A stretch of DNA of 7,324 bases from Deltaproteobacteria bacterium (GTDB lineage Bacteria > Desulfobacterota > Syntrophia > Syntrophales > UBA2210), in assembly GCA_030603465.1 (NCBI GenBank), contig JAUVXT010000126.1, positions 1 through 7,324 on the forward strand. Direction: 5' to 3'. Positions 1 to 5,742 of this stretch are shown piece by piece. The translations under genes and the position numbers were made by a program. The notes below the pieces were generated by a model. It ran no database searches and was not told the origin of the DNA. It saw nothing but the letters and a program-made list of their open reading frames with translations. Position 1 is the first letter of the stretch; each line of letters starts with the position of its first letter.

Positions 1-133
1 TGTGTATCATGGAAAAGAGCTTGTTCATGTTTTTGAGTACCGACTGCCCAAAGATTAGGCAGTCAAAACAGCTTTGGGTAATCTATGTGGTGACACTTTT
101 TACCCTTAACGCAGGGTTACCTATGTCGTGACA
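1..133 (+). mobile_element. Right end of an insertion sequence (partial, enters from the left edge)
   Basis: Seen: the last codons of a probable transposase frame stop at 58. They are followed by two imperfect 23-base direct repeats (76-98 and 114-136), and small inverted repeats lie between them (GGGTAA 76-81 with TTACCC 100-105; ACCCT 102-106 with AGGGT 113-117). Known: several IS groups, IS21 for example, carry tandem transposase-binding repeats at their ends, and many IS ends read TG...CA. Inference: the outer tip is most likely ...GTCGTGACA, ending near 133, with the interrupted host sequence starting just after. The left end is outside the window, so the IS family and the target duplication cannot be read. 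Confidence 0.5.
2..58 (+). CDS. C-terminal fragment of a probable transposase (5' end outside the window)
   Basis: The frame is open from base 2 and ends at a TAG at 56-58. The 18 residues read VYHGKELVHVFEYRLPKD. This is a short beta-rich, basic tail of the sort found at the end of integrase-core (DDE) transposases that have a C-terminal beta-barrel. The main argument is position: the frame stops only 18 bases before a pair of IS-end-like direct repeats, which is where the last gene of an IS should stop. Eighteen residues are too few to assign a family, so IS21-like, IS481-like or ISNCY-type elements all remain possible. Confidence 0.4.
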   Translation: MYHGKELVHVFEYRLPKD

Positions 134-136
134 CTT
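76..136 (+). repeat. Pair of imperfect 23-bp direct repeats (IS terminal repeats)
   Basis: Copy 1 (76-98) and copy 2 (114-136) match at 20 of 23 positions, with mismatches at 80/118, 82/120 and 89/127. The shared core is CTATGTSGTGACACTT. The copies are offset by 38 bases. Tandem repeats like these, directly behind a transposase-like reading frame, are best explained as transposase-binding sites of an IS end. The GTG at 128, used as the start of the next gene, lies inside copy 2. Confidence 0.6.
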
Positions 137-901
137 GTCAGTAAGCTATTAAAGAATTGCCTATTAATTGGAATCGTACAAAAAGCTAGCAATGATATGT
201 ATGCTCTCTCTCTTCCATATCCTTACAAAGGAGATAGTGATCAAAAAATGTCAGTAATTAGAGAGGCACTCGTTCGTATGCCTCTGATGATAAATTTAAG
301 GCAATTTTTATATTTAGGAGATACTATTGATGATGCGCTTCGGAAATCAGCAACAATCGTTGGGGTCAAGAATTTTGACCAAAAAGCTTTTTCACATTTG
401 CTAAAGTGGGCAAAATCATTAGACGTTCTTAATCCAGAAATAAAAATTGAAGATTTGGTTAATCAGGCTGTAGCCTCTAAAGAAGTTAGGCACAAAGAGC
501 AACAAACCAAAATTGTTGCATTTCTTTCCCATAGCTCGAAGGACAAAATATTTATTAGGCAATTAGCCGCAGATTTAAATAAGGCAAACATCTCTATTTG
601 GTTAGATGAACAGATGATAAAAGTGGGCGATTCTATAGCTGAAAAAATAAGTCAAGGAATGGCAGAATCTGACTATTTTCTCATAGCGTTAAGCAGTAAT
701 TCGGTTGAGTCAGAGTGGGTAAAAAGAGAACTGAATAATGCACTTTTAACAGAAATTGAAGAAAGAAAGGTAAAAGTGCTTCCTTTAATTTTAAATAAAT
801 GTGAGGTTCCAGTTTTAATAAAAGACAAGAAATGCGCCGATTTTTCAGAAAGCTATCGCGCTGGGTTAAAGGAATTACTAACTGCCCTAAAGGAGGAATA
901 G
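128..901 (+). CDS. Winged-helix-like segment fused to a TIR domain; probable NADase-type effector, 5' end likely truncated by an IS
   Basis: Residues 126-257 form a TIR domain: a beta strand plus SHSSKDK loop at 130-140, a BB-loop-like stretch at 159-170 (LDEQMIKVGDSI), then SEWVKREL at 195-202, in which Glu201 sits where TIR NADases carry their catalytic glutamate, and a late strand at 214-222. Known: bacterial TIR domains of this kind cleave NAD+ or make cyclic ADP-ribose signals, often in anti-phage defence. Residues 1-105 look like the later half of a winged-helix-like domain that is more complete in the next gene. The GTG start at 128 is inside an IS terminal repeat, and the frame is closed upstream by TAA at 107-109, so the native N-terminus is probably lost. 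A second start, ATG 248, has AAAGGAG at 227-233 but with a long 14-base gap. It would leave the TIR domain intact. Enzymatic activity and the defence role are inferred. Confidence 0.75.
   Translation: MTLVSKLLKNCLLIGIVQKASNDMYALSLPYPYKGDSDQKMSVIREALVRMPLMINLRQFLYLGDTIDDALRKSATIVGVKNFDQKAFSHLLKWAKSLDVLNPEIKIEDLVNQAVASKEVRHKEQQTKIVAFLSHSSKDKIFIRQLAADLNKANISIWLDEQMIKVGDSIAEKISQGMAESDYFLIALSSNSVESEWVKRELNNALLTEIEERKVKVLPLILNKCEVPVLIKDKKCADFSESYRAGLKELLTALKEE
889..896 (+). promoter_or_regulatory. Strong ribosome binding site for the gene at 906
   Basis: AAAGGAGG ends 9 bases before ATG 906 and lies inside the last codons of the TIR gene. It fixes the start of the second gene and suggests that the two genes are translated from one message. 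Confidence 0.8.
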
Positions 902-905
902 CGGG

Positions 906-1649
906 ATGTCTGAAAAGAAAAAATCAAAAGGTGGGAAAAGGGGAGGCTCTCAATTTCCAAGAATTAGCCTCAAACAATCTGTTGAATATGCAACCAAATT
1001 GGTTTCAAAGACACATATTGGGCCACAACCTGGGAATATCATAATGCCCGGAGTTTTTGGGGCAACATCATGGCGGGGAGAGGTAAGAGCGTCTGCTTTA
1101 AGGCAATTTGGGCTTTTAAAAGGCAATAAAAGAGGATTTGATGCAACTAGATTGGCAAAAGATATTGTGGCGGCGCCGACTACTGAAAAAAAGGGACTAG
1201 TTAAAAAGGCCTGTTTTCAATGTAAAATTATTAAACACATACATGAAACATTTTTCAATGATGCTGTCGCACTTTTTAAGGTTAGGCAACAAGTTTTAAA
1301 TTTTCAAGTTCATCCTGACAATGCTGATAAATGTATGTCTATAATAGTTGAGTCAATGGAATACGCAGGAATAGCTAAAACTGAAAACAATCAAATTGTA
1401 TTTACGGAGTCTATTGAAACGACAGATAATTCAGGTGAAACACCAGAAGAAAAAATTGATGATATAGATGGGGGTAATAGTGGTAGCGAAGACACTATTG
1501 ATGATCCAACGGATGATGTAAATAATCCTAATGATAATAGGAACAATTTAGTTGGTAGAGCAAACGTACAGATTAAAATTGACCCATCTATGGACCCAGA
1601 AAAGCTTGAAAGGCTGCTATCTGTTTTGAAGAAATTTGGGCAAATATAA
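906..1649 (+). CDS. Winged-helix-like protein with acidic linker, partner of the TIR protein (function unknown)
   Basis: I do not recognise a named family with certainty. Residues 1-14 are very basic (Lys, Arg, Gly). Residues 20-165 look like a widespread bacterial winged-helix-type domain: an SVEYA helix at 25-30, ALRQFGLLKG at 64-73 followed by a wing-like turn, an LVKKA helix near 98-102, and a closing helix ending in YAGIA at 153-157. Residues 166-218 are a low-complexity linker rich in Asp, Glu, Asn and Gly, and residues 219-247 form a strand-helix tail (VQIKID, then PEKLERLLSVLKK). Bases 902-905 separate it from the TIR stop, and it has a strong ribosome binding site. Residues 62-158 resemble residues 4-104 of the TIR protein. 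Because an attC-like site begins 5 bases after its stop, I read the pair as a cassette. A sensor, adaptor or nucleic-acid-binding role is plausible but inferred. Confidence 0.75.
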   Translation: MSEKKKSKGGKRGGSQFPRISLKQSVEYATKLVSKTHIGPQPGNIIMPGVFGATSWRGEVRASALRQFGLLKGNKRGFDATRLAKDIVAAPTTEKKGLVKKACFQCKIIKHIHETFFNDAVALFKVRQQVLNFQVHPDNADKCMSIIVESMEYAGIAKTENNQIVFTESIETTDNSGETPEEKIDDIDGGNSGSEDTIDDPTDDVNNPNDNRNNLVGRANVQIKIDPSMDPEKLERLLSVLKKFGQI

Positions 1650-1654
1650 TCCCA

Positions 1655-1727
1655 GGCCAACCTCGCGCTTTACTCGGACTGGTGCGAGGCTGCCGCTACA
1701 CACCAGCCGGTAAGCTTAGCGTTATAC
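1655..1727 (+). other. attC: Integron attC recombination site (59-base element)
   Basis: Seen: R'' GGCCAAC (1655-1661), spacer CTCGC (1662-1666), L'' arm (1667-1684), variable loop (1685-1700), L' arm (1701-1715), spacer TTAGC (1716-1720), R' GTTATAC (1721-1727). The L'' and L' arms pair over 15 bp: 1667-1668 with 1714-1715, TT with AA, AC with GT, CGG 1675-1677 with 1707-1709, and CTGGTG 1679-1684 with CACCAG 1701-1706. This leaves three unpaired bases (one T of 1669-1671, T1674, A1678), all on the L'' arm. AAC and GTT pair across the spacers. Known: this is the single-strand structure that IntI recognises, with extrahelical bases on L'' and two short unpaired spacers. Odd: both R boxes deviate by one base from RYYYAAC and GTTRRRY. 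The expected exchange point is between G1721 and T1722. The site starts 5 bases after a stop codon, as in cassettes. Confidence 0.8.
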
Positions 1728-1777
1728 TCAACTTCCAATAGTAATCCTCAGTATTCCCCTTTGTTCGAAACCATTTG

Positions 1778-2303
1778 TTAGGTGAATTCAATATTAATTT
1801 TCTTCATTAAACCGAGTTCAGATATTCTCCACATACCTTGATCAGCAATCCTAAATCGAAAAGTAAAGGTATCTTGCCAGTATGAAATTGCGGCAAAATA
1901 AGGATAATTAGGGAAAAGGTTGCTTAATTGGAAAAGATCATTCCGGCAGGCGTTACTGTCTTTCCGGATTACTGCGTGATGAAGCGCTTATAAATGCTGT
2001 TTTTCCCTTATGTTTCTTGACTTTGAGTGGCAAGGATGCTATCCATTCACGAATTCCACCCGGAAAACAGAAGGGGTCGTCGAGGGTATGGAATACGCCA
2101 GACAATCCTGTGTTGAGAAATGTTGATACAGAAAGACCCTCTTGATCTTCCCGAGGGTAAAGGTGCAGATGCTTCAGGATTTTCATTGTGTGGCGATAAT
2201 CTATTGCGGGGGCGACCGGATACAATTCAGGGGAGATGTCAATCAACTTATTTCCGCCGGCCTGACAGATATGGGCAGTGAAGGCCCTTTTTACAGCCGG
2301 CAT
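1778..2303 (-). pseudogene. Frameshifted hypothetical gene (about 175 residues across two frames)
   Basis: Two reading frames with coding-like content abut on the - strand. The first runs from ATG 2303 down to a TAG-free end at 1953 (116 residues, including GGNKLIDISPELYP near the start and PFCFPGGIREW in the middle). The second, one base out of phase, is open from 1987 to a TAA at 1780-1778 and reads about 69 residues, including PNYPYFAAISYWQDTF and IADQGMWRISELG. It has no usable start of its own. Joining them needs a +1 shift in the overlap 1953-1987, which could be a real mutation or a base-calling error. No ribosome binding site is visible before ATG 2303, and the first frame extends only to a stop about 13 codons further upstream. 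I do not recognise the family. The stop lies inside ACCTAAC, a perfect integron R-box sequence on this strand. Confidence 0.5.
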
Positions 2304-2346
2304 ATCTGGTTGAAAAATTAAAAATATCGGCTAAGGAAAAGACATA

Positions 2347-2375
2347 TTGACAGTATTGGGATTTTAAACTACAAA
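2347..2375 (+). promoter_or_regulatory. Sigma70-like promoter of the tol-pal operon
   Basis: A perfect -35 TTGACA (2347-2352), a 17-base spacer and a -10-like TACAAA (2370-2375, 4 of 6 matches) sit 33 bases before the tolQ start. It is the best promoter in the gap between the - strand remnant and tolQ. I see no clear operator. Confidence 0.5.
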
Positions 2376-2395
2376 ATACACAGATCGGTATATCT

Positions 2396-2400
2396 AGGAG
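2396..2400 (+). promoter_or_regulatory. Ribosome binding site that decides the GTG start of tolQ
   Basis: AGGAG lies 7 bases before GTG 2408. The next in-frame ATG (2477) falls just before the first membrane segment and has no comparable site, so the GTG is preferred. Confidence 0.7.
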
Positions 2401-2407
2401 AGATAAA

Positions 2408-3172
2408 GTGGGCGAATCGGCACTAGGAACAACAACTGTAGATCTTGGAACACATTTCCATGGAAACCTGCTCGGCATGATTCTCAATGCCGGACCTATG
2501 GTTCAATTTGTACTTATATTACTCATTTTCTTTTCCGTAATTTCCTGGGCAATCATACTGGTTAAATACAGGATGATAAGAAGATCGAAAAGAGAGAATG
2601 ACATGTTCCTCGATATATATATGAGGAGTAATAAACTATCGCTGATTTTTCCTGAGTCGAAAAAGTTTAGACACTCAACGATTGCCGAGGTATTCAGGGC
2701 GGGATATACGGAACTTGGAAAGATCGCAAGGATGAAAAAAGATGCGCCACAGGTTGGAGATGTTGCCGATGATGGTTTGTGGTCTTTGGAAATGAGAGGT
2801 CTGGATAATGTTGAAAGGGCGCTGAACAGGGCATGCGATTCAGAATCGTCAAAACTGGAAAGCTCGCTCGGTTTTCTTGCCACTACCGGAAGTGCAAGCC
2901 CTTTTATTGGATTATTCGGTACTGTATGGGGTATAATGAATGCGTTCAGGGGTATAGGAATAAAGGGTTCCGCCACGCTTGCCGTTGTTGCCCCGGGGAT
3001 TTCGGAGGCCCTGATAGCGACTGCTGCGGGGCTGGCCGCCGCCATTCCCGCCGTTATATTCTATAACTATTACCTCAATCAGATAAAGTCCATTTCAGTG
3101 GAAACGGATAGTTTCGCATCGGAATTTCTCAATATAGTAGAAAGATATCATATAAAAAGTATTCAGGCATGA
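2408..3172 (+). CDS. tolQ: TolQ, inner-membrane proton-channel subunit of the Tol-Pal system
   Basis: TolQ forms a pentamer around a TolR dimer in the inner membrane and uses the proton gradient to drive TolA. The 254 residues match the MotA/TolQ/ExbB layout. A first membrane helix is at about 31-53, a large cytoplasmic loop at about 54-150, and two further helices at about 154-180 and 190-222. The family signature is clear in TGSASPFIGLFGTVWGIM (160-177) and in APGISEALIATAAGLAAAIP (195-214), the pore-lining helix. The N-terminus carries about 30 residues before the first helix, as is usual for TolQ. The gene ends in an ATGA overlap with tolR (3169-3172), so the two are translationally coupled, as fits subunits of one motor. 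TolQ is preferred over ExbB because tolA, tolB and pal follow. Confidence 0.95.
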   Translation: MGESALGTTTVDLGTHFHGNLLGMILNAGPMVQFVLILLIFFSVISWAIILVKYRMIRRSKRENDMFLDIYMRSNKLSLIFPESKKFRHSTIAEVFRAGYTELGKIARMKKDAPQVGDVADDGLWSLEMRGLDNVERALNRACDSESSKLESSLGFLATTGSASPFIGLFGTVWGIMNAFRGIGIKGSATLAVVAPGISEALIATAAGLAAAIPAVIFYNYYLNQIKSISVETDSFASEFLNIVERYHIKSIQA

Positions 3173-3588
3173 GAAACTCAAGAAGACGAAGAAACGCGGA
3201 CAGTAAACCGGTATCCGATATTAATGTGACACCCCTTGTCGATGTAATATTGGTGCTTCTCATAATTTTTATGGTTACCGCCCCTATGCTGCAGATGGGT
3301 ATAGATGTGAATCTACCCAGGGTTAAGGCAAAGACACTGGATGTGGGGGAGGAAAAACTCATACTTACCATAAACAACAAAAAAGATATTTTTATCAACC
3401 GGTACAAGACTTCCATAAAGGACCTGAAGACAAAGCTGGAAAATATCTTTGCCACAAGGATAGACAGAGAACTGTTTATGCGGGCTGATGAGGAGGTTCC
3501 CTATGGATTTGTCGTGGAAGTTATGTCCGAGGTCAGGAAGGCCGGAGTTGACAAACTTGGAATGATTACCGAACCGCCCAAGGGATAA
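3169..3588 (+). CDS. tolR: TolR, ion-pathway subunit of the Tol-Pal motor
   Basis: A 139-residue ExbD/TolR-type protein: a basic cytoplasmic N-terminus (RRRR at 5-8), one membrane helix at about 22-41, and a periplasmic domain to the end. The motif SDINVTPLVDVILVLLIIFM (16-35) is diagnostic. Asp25 in the helix is the expected proton-carrying residue that works with the TolQ pore. The periplasmic part contains the conserved RADEEVPYG stretch (105-113) followed by a helix and a VDKLGMIT strand (127-134). The ATG overlaps the tolQ stop. The product forms a dimer that binds peptidoglycan in the active state, as known from Escherichia coli. Nothing in the sequence is out of the ordinary for the family. 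Confidence 0.95.
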   Translation: MRNSRRRRNADSKPVSDINVTPLVDVILVLLIIFMVTAPMLQMGIDVNLPRVKAKTLDVGEEKLILTINNKKDIFINRYKTSIKDLKTKLENIFATRIDRELFMRADEEVPYGFVVEVMSEVRKAGVDKLGMITEPPKG

Positions 3589-3591
3589 AAT

Positions 3592-4314
3592 ATGGTTCTT
3601 ATAAAGTCTGAAAACAGGATGCGCGATGAAGGAATGAAATTGAATAACATGGTTGTGTTTTCATTCTTACTCCACGCGCTTATCCTTTCAATCCTGTTTT
3701 TTTCCCCATCCTGGCCAACCCCAAAGTGGACGTTTGGACCGGTGTATACGGTTGATCTTGTAAGCCCTCCGCTAAACTCCATGAACTTGAAATCCTCGAG
3801 TGCAATTACTAATAAGAGGATGAAGAGTTCAAAAGAACATTCAATTGTGCTGAAAAAGCGCGTCGGTAAAATATCATCAATTTCTATAAAAGAGATTATA
3901 ACCAGGAAAAAAGAGGTGTCGGGGAGTGTTGACGAGGCCATAGAGGGAATAAAGAAAAAGATCCTGTCGCCAAGGGAAGAGACGCCGCGTCCGGCTACAT
4001 CCCAGGGCAATGTAGAGTTAAGTATGCGGATGAAGGTATATTATTCCATTATATGGTCCAGGATAAAGGAACAATGGGTACTGCCGAAGGGTATCTTGAC
4101 GGACAATAATCTTGAAGCCATAATCGATGCTAAGATATTGAGAAATGGTAAGCTTGCGGACTGGAGCTTTGAAAAGAAATCGGGCAATAAATACTTTGAT
4201 GAGTCGGTTGTTAAGGCAATCAAGAAGGCGAGCCCTTTCCCTCCATTGCCGGAATGGCTTAATGAGAGCATGATCGAGTTGGGGATAAGGTTCCATTCAT
4301 CGGAACTGCAATAA
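3592..4314 (+). CDS. tolA: TolA-like protein with a C-terminal TonB/TolA domain (short form)
   Basis: TolA transmits motion from TolQR to Pal and TolB across the periplasm. Seen: a single inner-membrane helix at about 20-38, then VYTVDLVSPP (51-60), a motif typical just after the helix in TolA-like proteins. A lysine- and serine-rich, probably extended or helical region follows at about 65-140, then a C-terminal TonB/TolA domain at about 145-240. In that domain YSIIWSRIKEQWVLP (151-165), the RNGKLADW turn (184-191), KKSGNKYFDESVVKAI (195-210) and PFPPLP (215-220) are family hallmarks. With 240 residues it is much shorter than the roughly 420-residue Escherichia coli TolA, because the central rod is short. 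Start 3592 is chosen because AAGGGA (3580-3585) precedes it by 6 bases. Starts at 3619 and 3634 are possible but less well spaced. A generic energy transducer of the TonB family is the alternative, but the operon favours TolA. Confidence 0.85.
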   Translation: MVLIKSENRMRDEGMKLNNMVVFSFLLHALILSILFFSPSWPTPKWTFGPVYTVDLVSPPLNSMNLKSSSAITNKRMKSSKEHSIVLKKRVGKISSISIKEIITRKKEVSGSVDEAIEGIKKKILSPREETPRPATSQGNVELSMRMKVYYSIIWSRIKEQWVLPKGILTDNNLEAIIDAKILRNGKLADWSFEKKSGNKYFDESVVKAIKKASPFPPLPEWLNESMIELGIRFHSSELQ

Positions 4315-4357
4315 CCCTGTTCAAATAAAAAATAAGAAAAATCAGAGACGTAAAATT

Positions 4358-5677
4358 ATGCGTAAAATTGTCGGTTCGTTTGTTGTTTTGTTGATCCTTT
4401 TATGGAGTATTACAGCGTGGAGCAAGGTGTATATAGACATAAATGCCCCCGGCTTTCAGAAATATCCCATAGCGATTACCGATTTCAAAAATATTGGAAC
4501 CAAAGAGGATAAGAAAAAACTTTCTGTATGGTTTGCCTATCAACTATCGCGCCATCTGAAACTTACGGGATTTTTCAATACCATCAATCCAGGCGCATTC
4601 CTCGAAGATCCGGAACAGGCTGGAATTACTATTGATGGTATAAATTTTTCTGACTGGTCAAGCATCGGAGCGGATTTTCTAATCAAAGGGGGGTTTAATA
4701 ATGATGGAAAGGAACTTTCCGTTGAGTTTCGTATCTTTGATGTGGTGGAAGGAAGACTGATTGTAGGGAAGAGGTATCAGGATCGATTCACAAAAAGAAA
4801 GATCATGGTGCTCAAATTTGTAAATGAGATTCTCCTTGCCCTTACCGGAGAAAAGGGAGTCTTTGACACGAAGATTGCCTTCGTGGGTAAAGACAGGGAT
4901 GTGTCGGAAATATATACCATCGACTTCGACGGCGCCAATCTGATTAAGATAACGAGGCTTGAATCCCTTACCATGTTGCCCCGGTGGTCACCCGACGTCG
5001 GAAAAATTTTCTTTACCTCTTATCTAAACGGAAATCCCGATTCCTATATTATGAATCTTTCGACAAGGAGGGTAAAGGAGCTTACAAGTTTCACGGGACT
5101 CAATCTGGCATCTTCCTGGTCTTCCGACGGCAGCAAACTTTTACTGGCCCTGAGTAAAGACGGGAATGAAGAGATCTATGTTAAGGATATTAAAAAAGAC
5201 AGCCTCAGGCGTCTGACCAGGAATCCTTCCATAGACGTATCTCCCACCTGGTCTCCCGATGGTAAAAAGATAGCCTTTGTATCCAACCGGTCGGGTTCCC
5301 CTCAGATATTCACCATGGATTCTAATGGGAAGGGCATAAGCAGACTGACCTATGAAGGTTCCTATAATACGTCGCCCAATTGGTCGCCAAGAGGGAATAG
5401 GATAGCTTACGAAGGGATGACAAATGGACGGTTTCAGATATTTTCTATCGATGAGGATGGTGGCAACCTTATGCAGTTGACCTTCGAAGGGGGAGGGGGC
5501 GAAGCTCCTTCCTGGTCTCCCGGGGGAATGTATCTGGCTTTTATCTCTACAATCGGTGGCAAAAAAAAGATTTGCATAATAAATTCAAATGGATTAAACT
5601 TAAGAGTATTAGGCGCGCCAGGTGGATCATATGCGTTGGATAGTCCGTCGTGGTCTTCCCGTTTAAATTTGTATTGA
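4358..5677 (+). CDS. tolB: TolB, periplasmic beta-propeller of the Tol-Pal system
   Basis: TolB shuttles between TolA and Pal and frees or blocks Pal for peptidoglycan binding. The 439 residues start with a Sec signal peptide (MRKIVG, then a hydrophobic stretch to about 21; cleavage near AWS-KV). Next comes the alpha/beta N-terminal domain at about 24-165, with PIAITDFKNIG (37-47), and then a six-bladed propeller. Six tryptophan-serine motifs mark the blades: RWSP (209), SWSS (253), TWSPDGKKIAF (297), NWSPRG (341), SWSPGG (385) and SWSS (431). The first five are spaced by exactly 44 residues. Length and order match TolB closely. The ribosome binding site is weak (CAGAGA, 4343-4348), and 43 bases separate it from tolA. 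No terminator is seen in that gap, so it is most likely in the same transcript. Confidence 0.95.
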   Translation: MRKIVGSFVVLLILLWSITAWSKVYIDINAPGFQKYPIAITDFKNIGTKEDKKKLSVWFAYQLSRHLKLTGFFNTINPGAFLEDPEQAGITIDGINFSDWSSIGADFLIKGGFNNDGKELSVEFRIFDVVEGRLIVGKRYQDRFTKRKIMVLKFVNEILLALTGEKGVFDTKIAFVGKDRDVSEIYTIDFDGANLIKITRLESLTMLPRWSPDVGKIFFTSYLNGNPDSYIMNLSTRRVKELTSFTGLNLASSWSSDGSKLLLALSKDGNEEIYVKDIKKDSLRRLTRNPSIDVSPTWSPDGKKIAFVSNRSGSPQIFTMDSNGKGISRLTYEGSYNTSPNWSPRGNRIAYEGMTNGRFQIFSIDEDGGNLMQLTFEGGGGEAPSWSPGGMYLAFISTIGGKKKICIINSNGLNLRVLGAPGGSYALDSPSWSSRLNLY

Positions 5678-5727
5678 CCTTGGTGCTATGTTGTGCTTAA
5701 AAACGAGTAGGTATTCATCAAATTTTT

Positions 5728-5735
5728 AAAGGAGG
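5728..5735 (+). promoter_or_regulatory. Strong ribosome binding site of pal
   Basis: AAAGGAGG lies 7 bases before ATG 5743. It is the strongest such site in the operon, in keeping with the high abundance of Pal in other bacteria. Confidence 0.75.
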
Positions 5736-5742
5736 AGATAGG

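Noticed and set aside
832..1044. A 70-codon + strand ORF bridging the TIR gene and its partner
   Set aside because: It overlaps both genes in another frame and lacks a recognisable product. The partner's strong ribosome binding site and start explain this stretch.
128..1649. Thoeris or another named TIR defence system
   Set aside because: No ThsA-like SIR2/SLOG protein, CBASS cyclase or other named partner is present, so only the TIR domain itself can be supported.
1391..1660. An 89-codon - strand ORF, rich in Ser and Leu
   Set aside because: It is the complement of the Asp/Asn/Glu-rich linker of the partner gene, so its composition is a by-product.
1667..1715. Intrinsic terminator after the cassette
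   Set aside because: The stem has no T-run after it, and the bulges and spacers fit attC instead.
2248..2487. A 79-codon - strand ORF across the tolQ start
   Set aside because: It covers the operon promoter and the tolQ N-terminus, and its translation is not protein-like. The neighbouring - strand frame at 1953-2303 reads better.
2503..3045. A 180-codon - strand ORF inside tolQ
   Set aside because: The sequence is a clear antisense shadow of a strongly conserved TolQ frame. The same applies to the - strand ORFs at 3129-3455, 3501-4010, 4018-4296 and 5770-6007.
5674..5702. Possible internal promoter before pal (TTGACC, 17 bases, TTAAAA)
   Set aside because: The -10 matches only 3 of 6 consensus positions and the -35 overlaps the tolB stop. 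This is too weak without transcript data.
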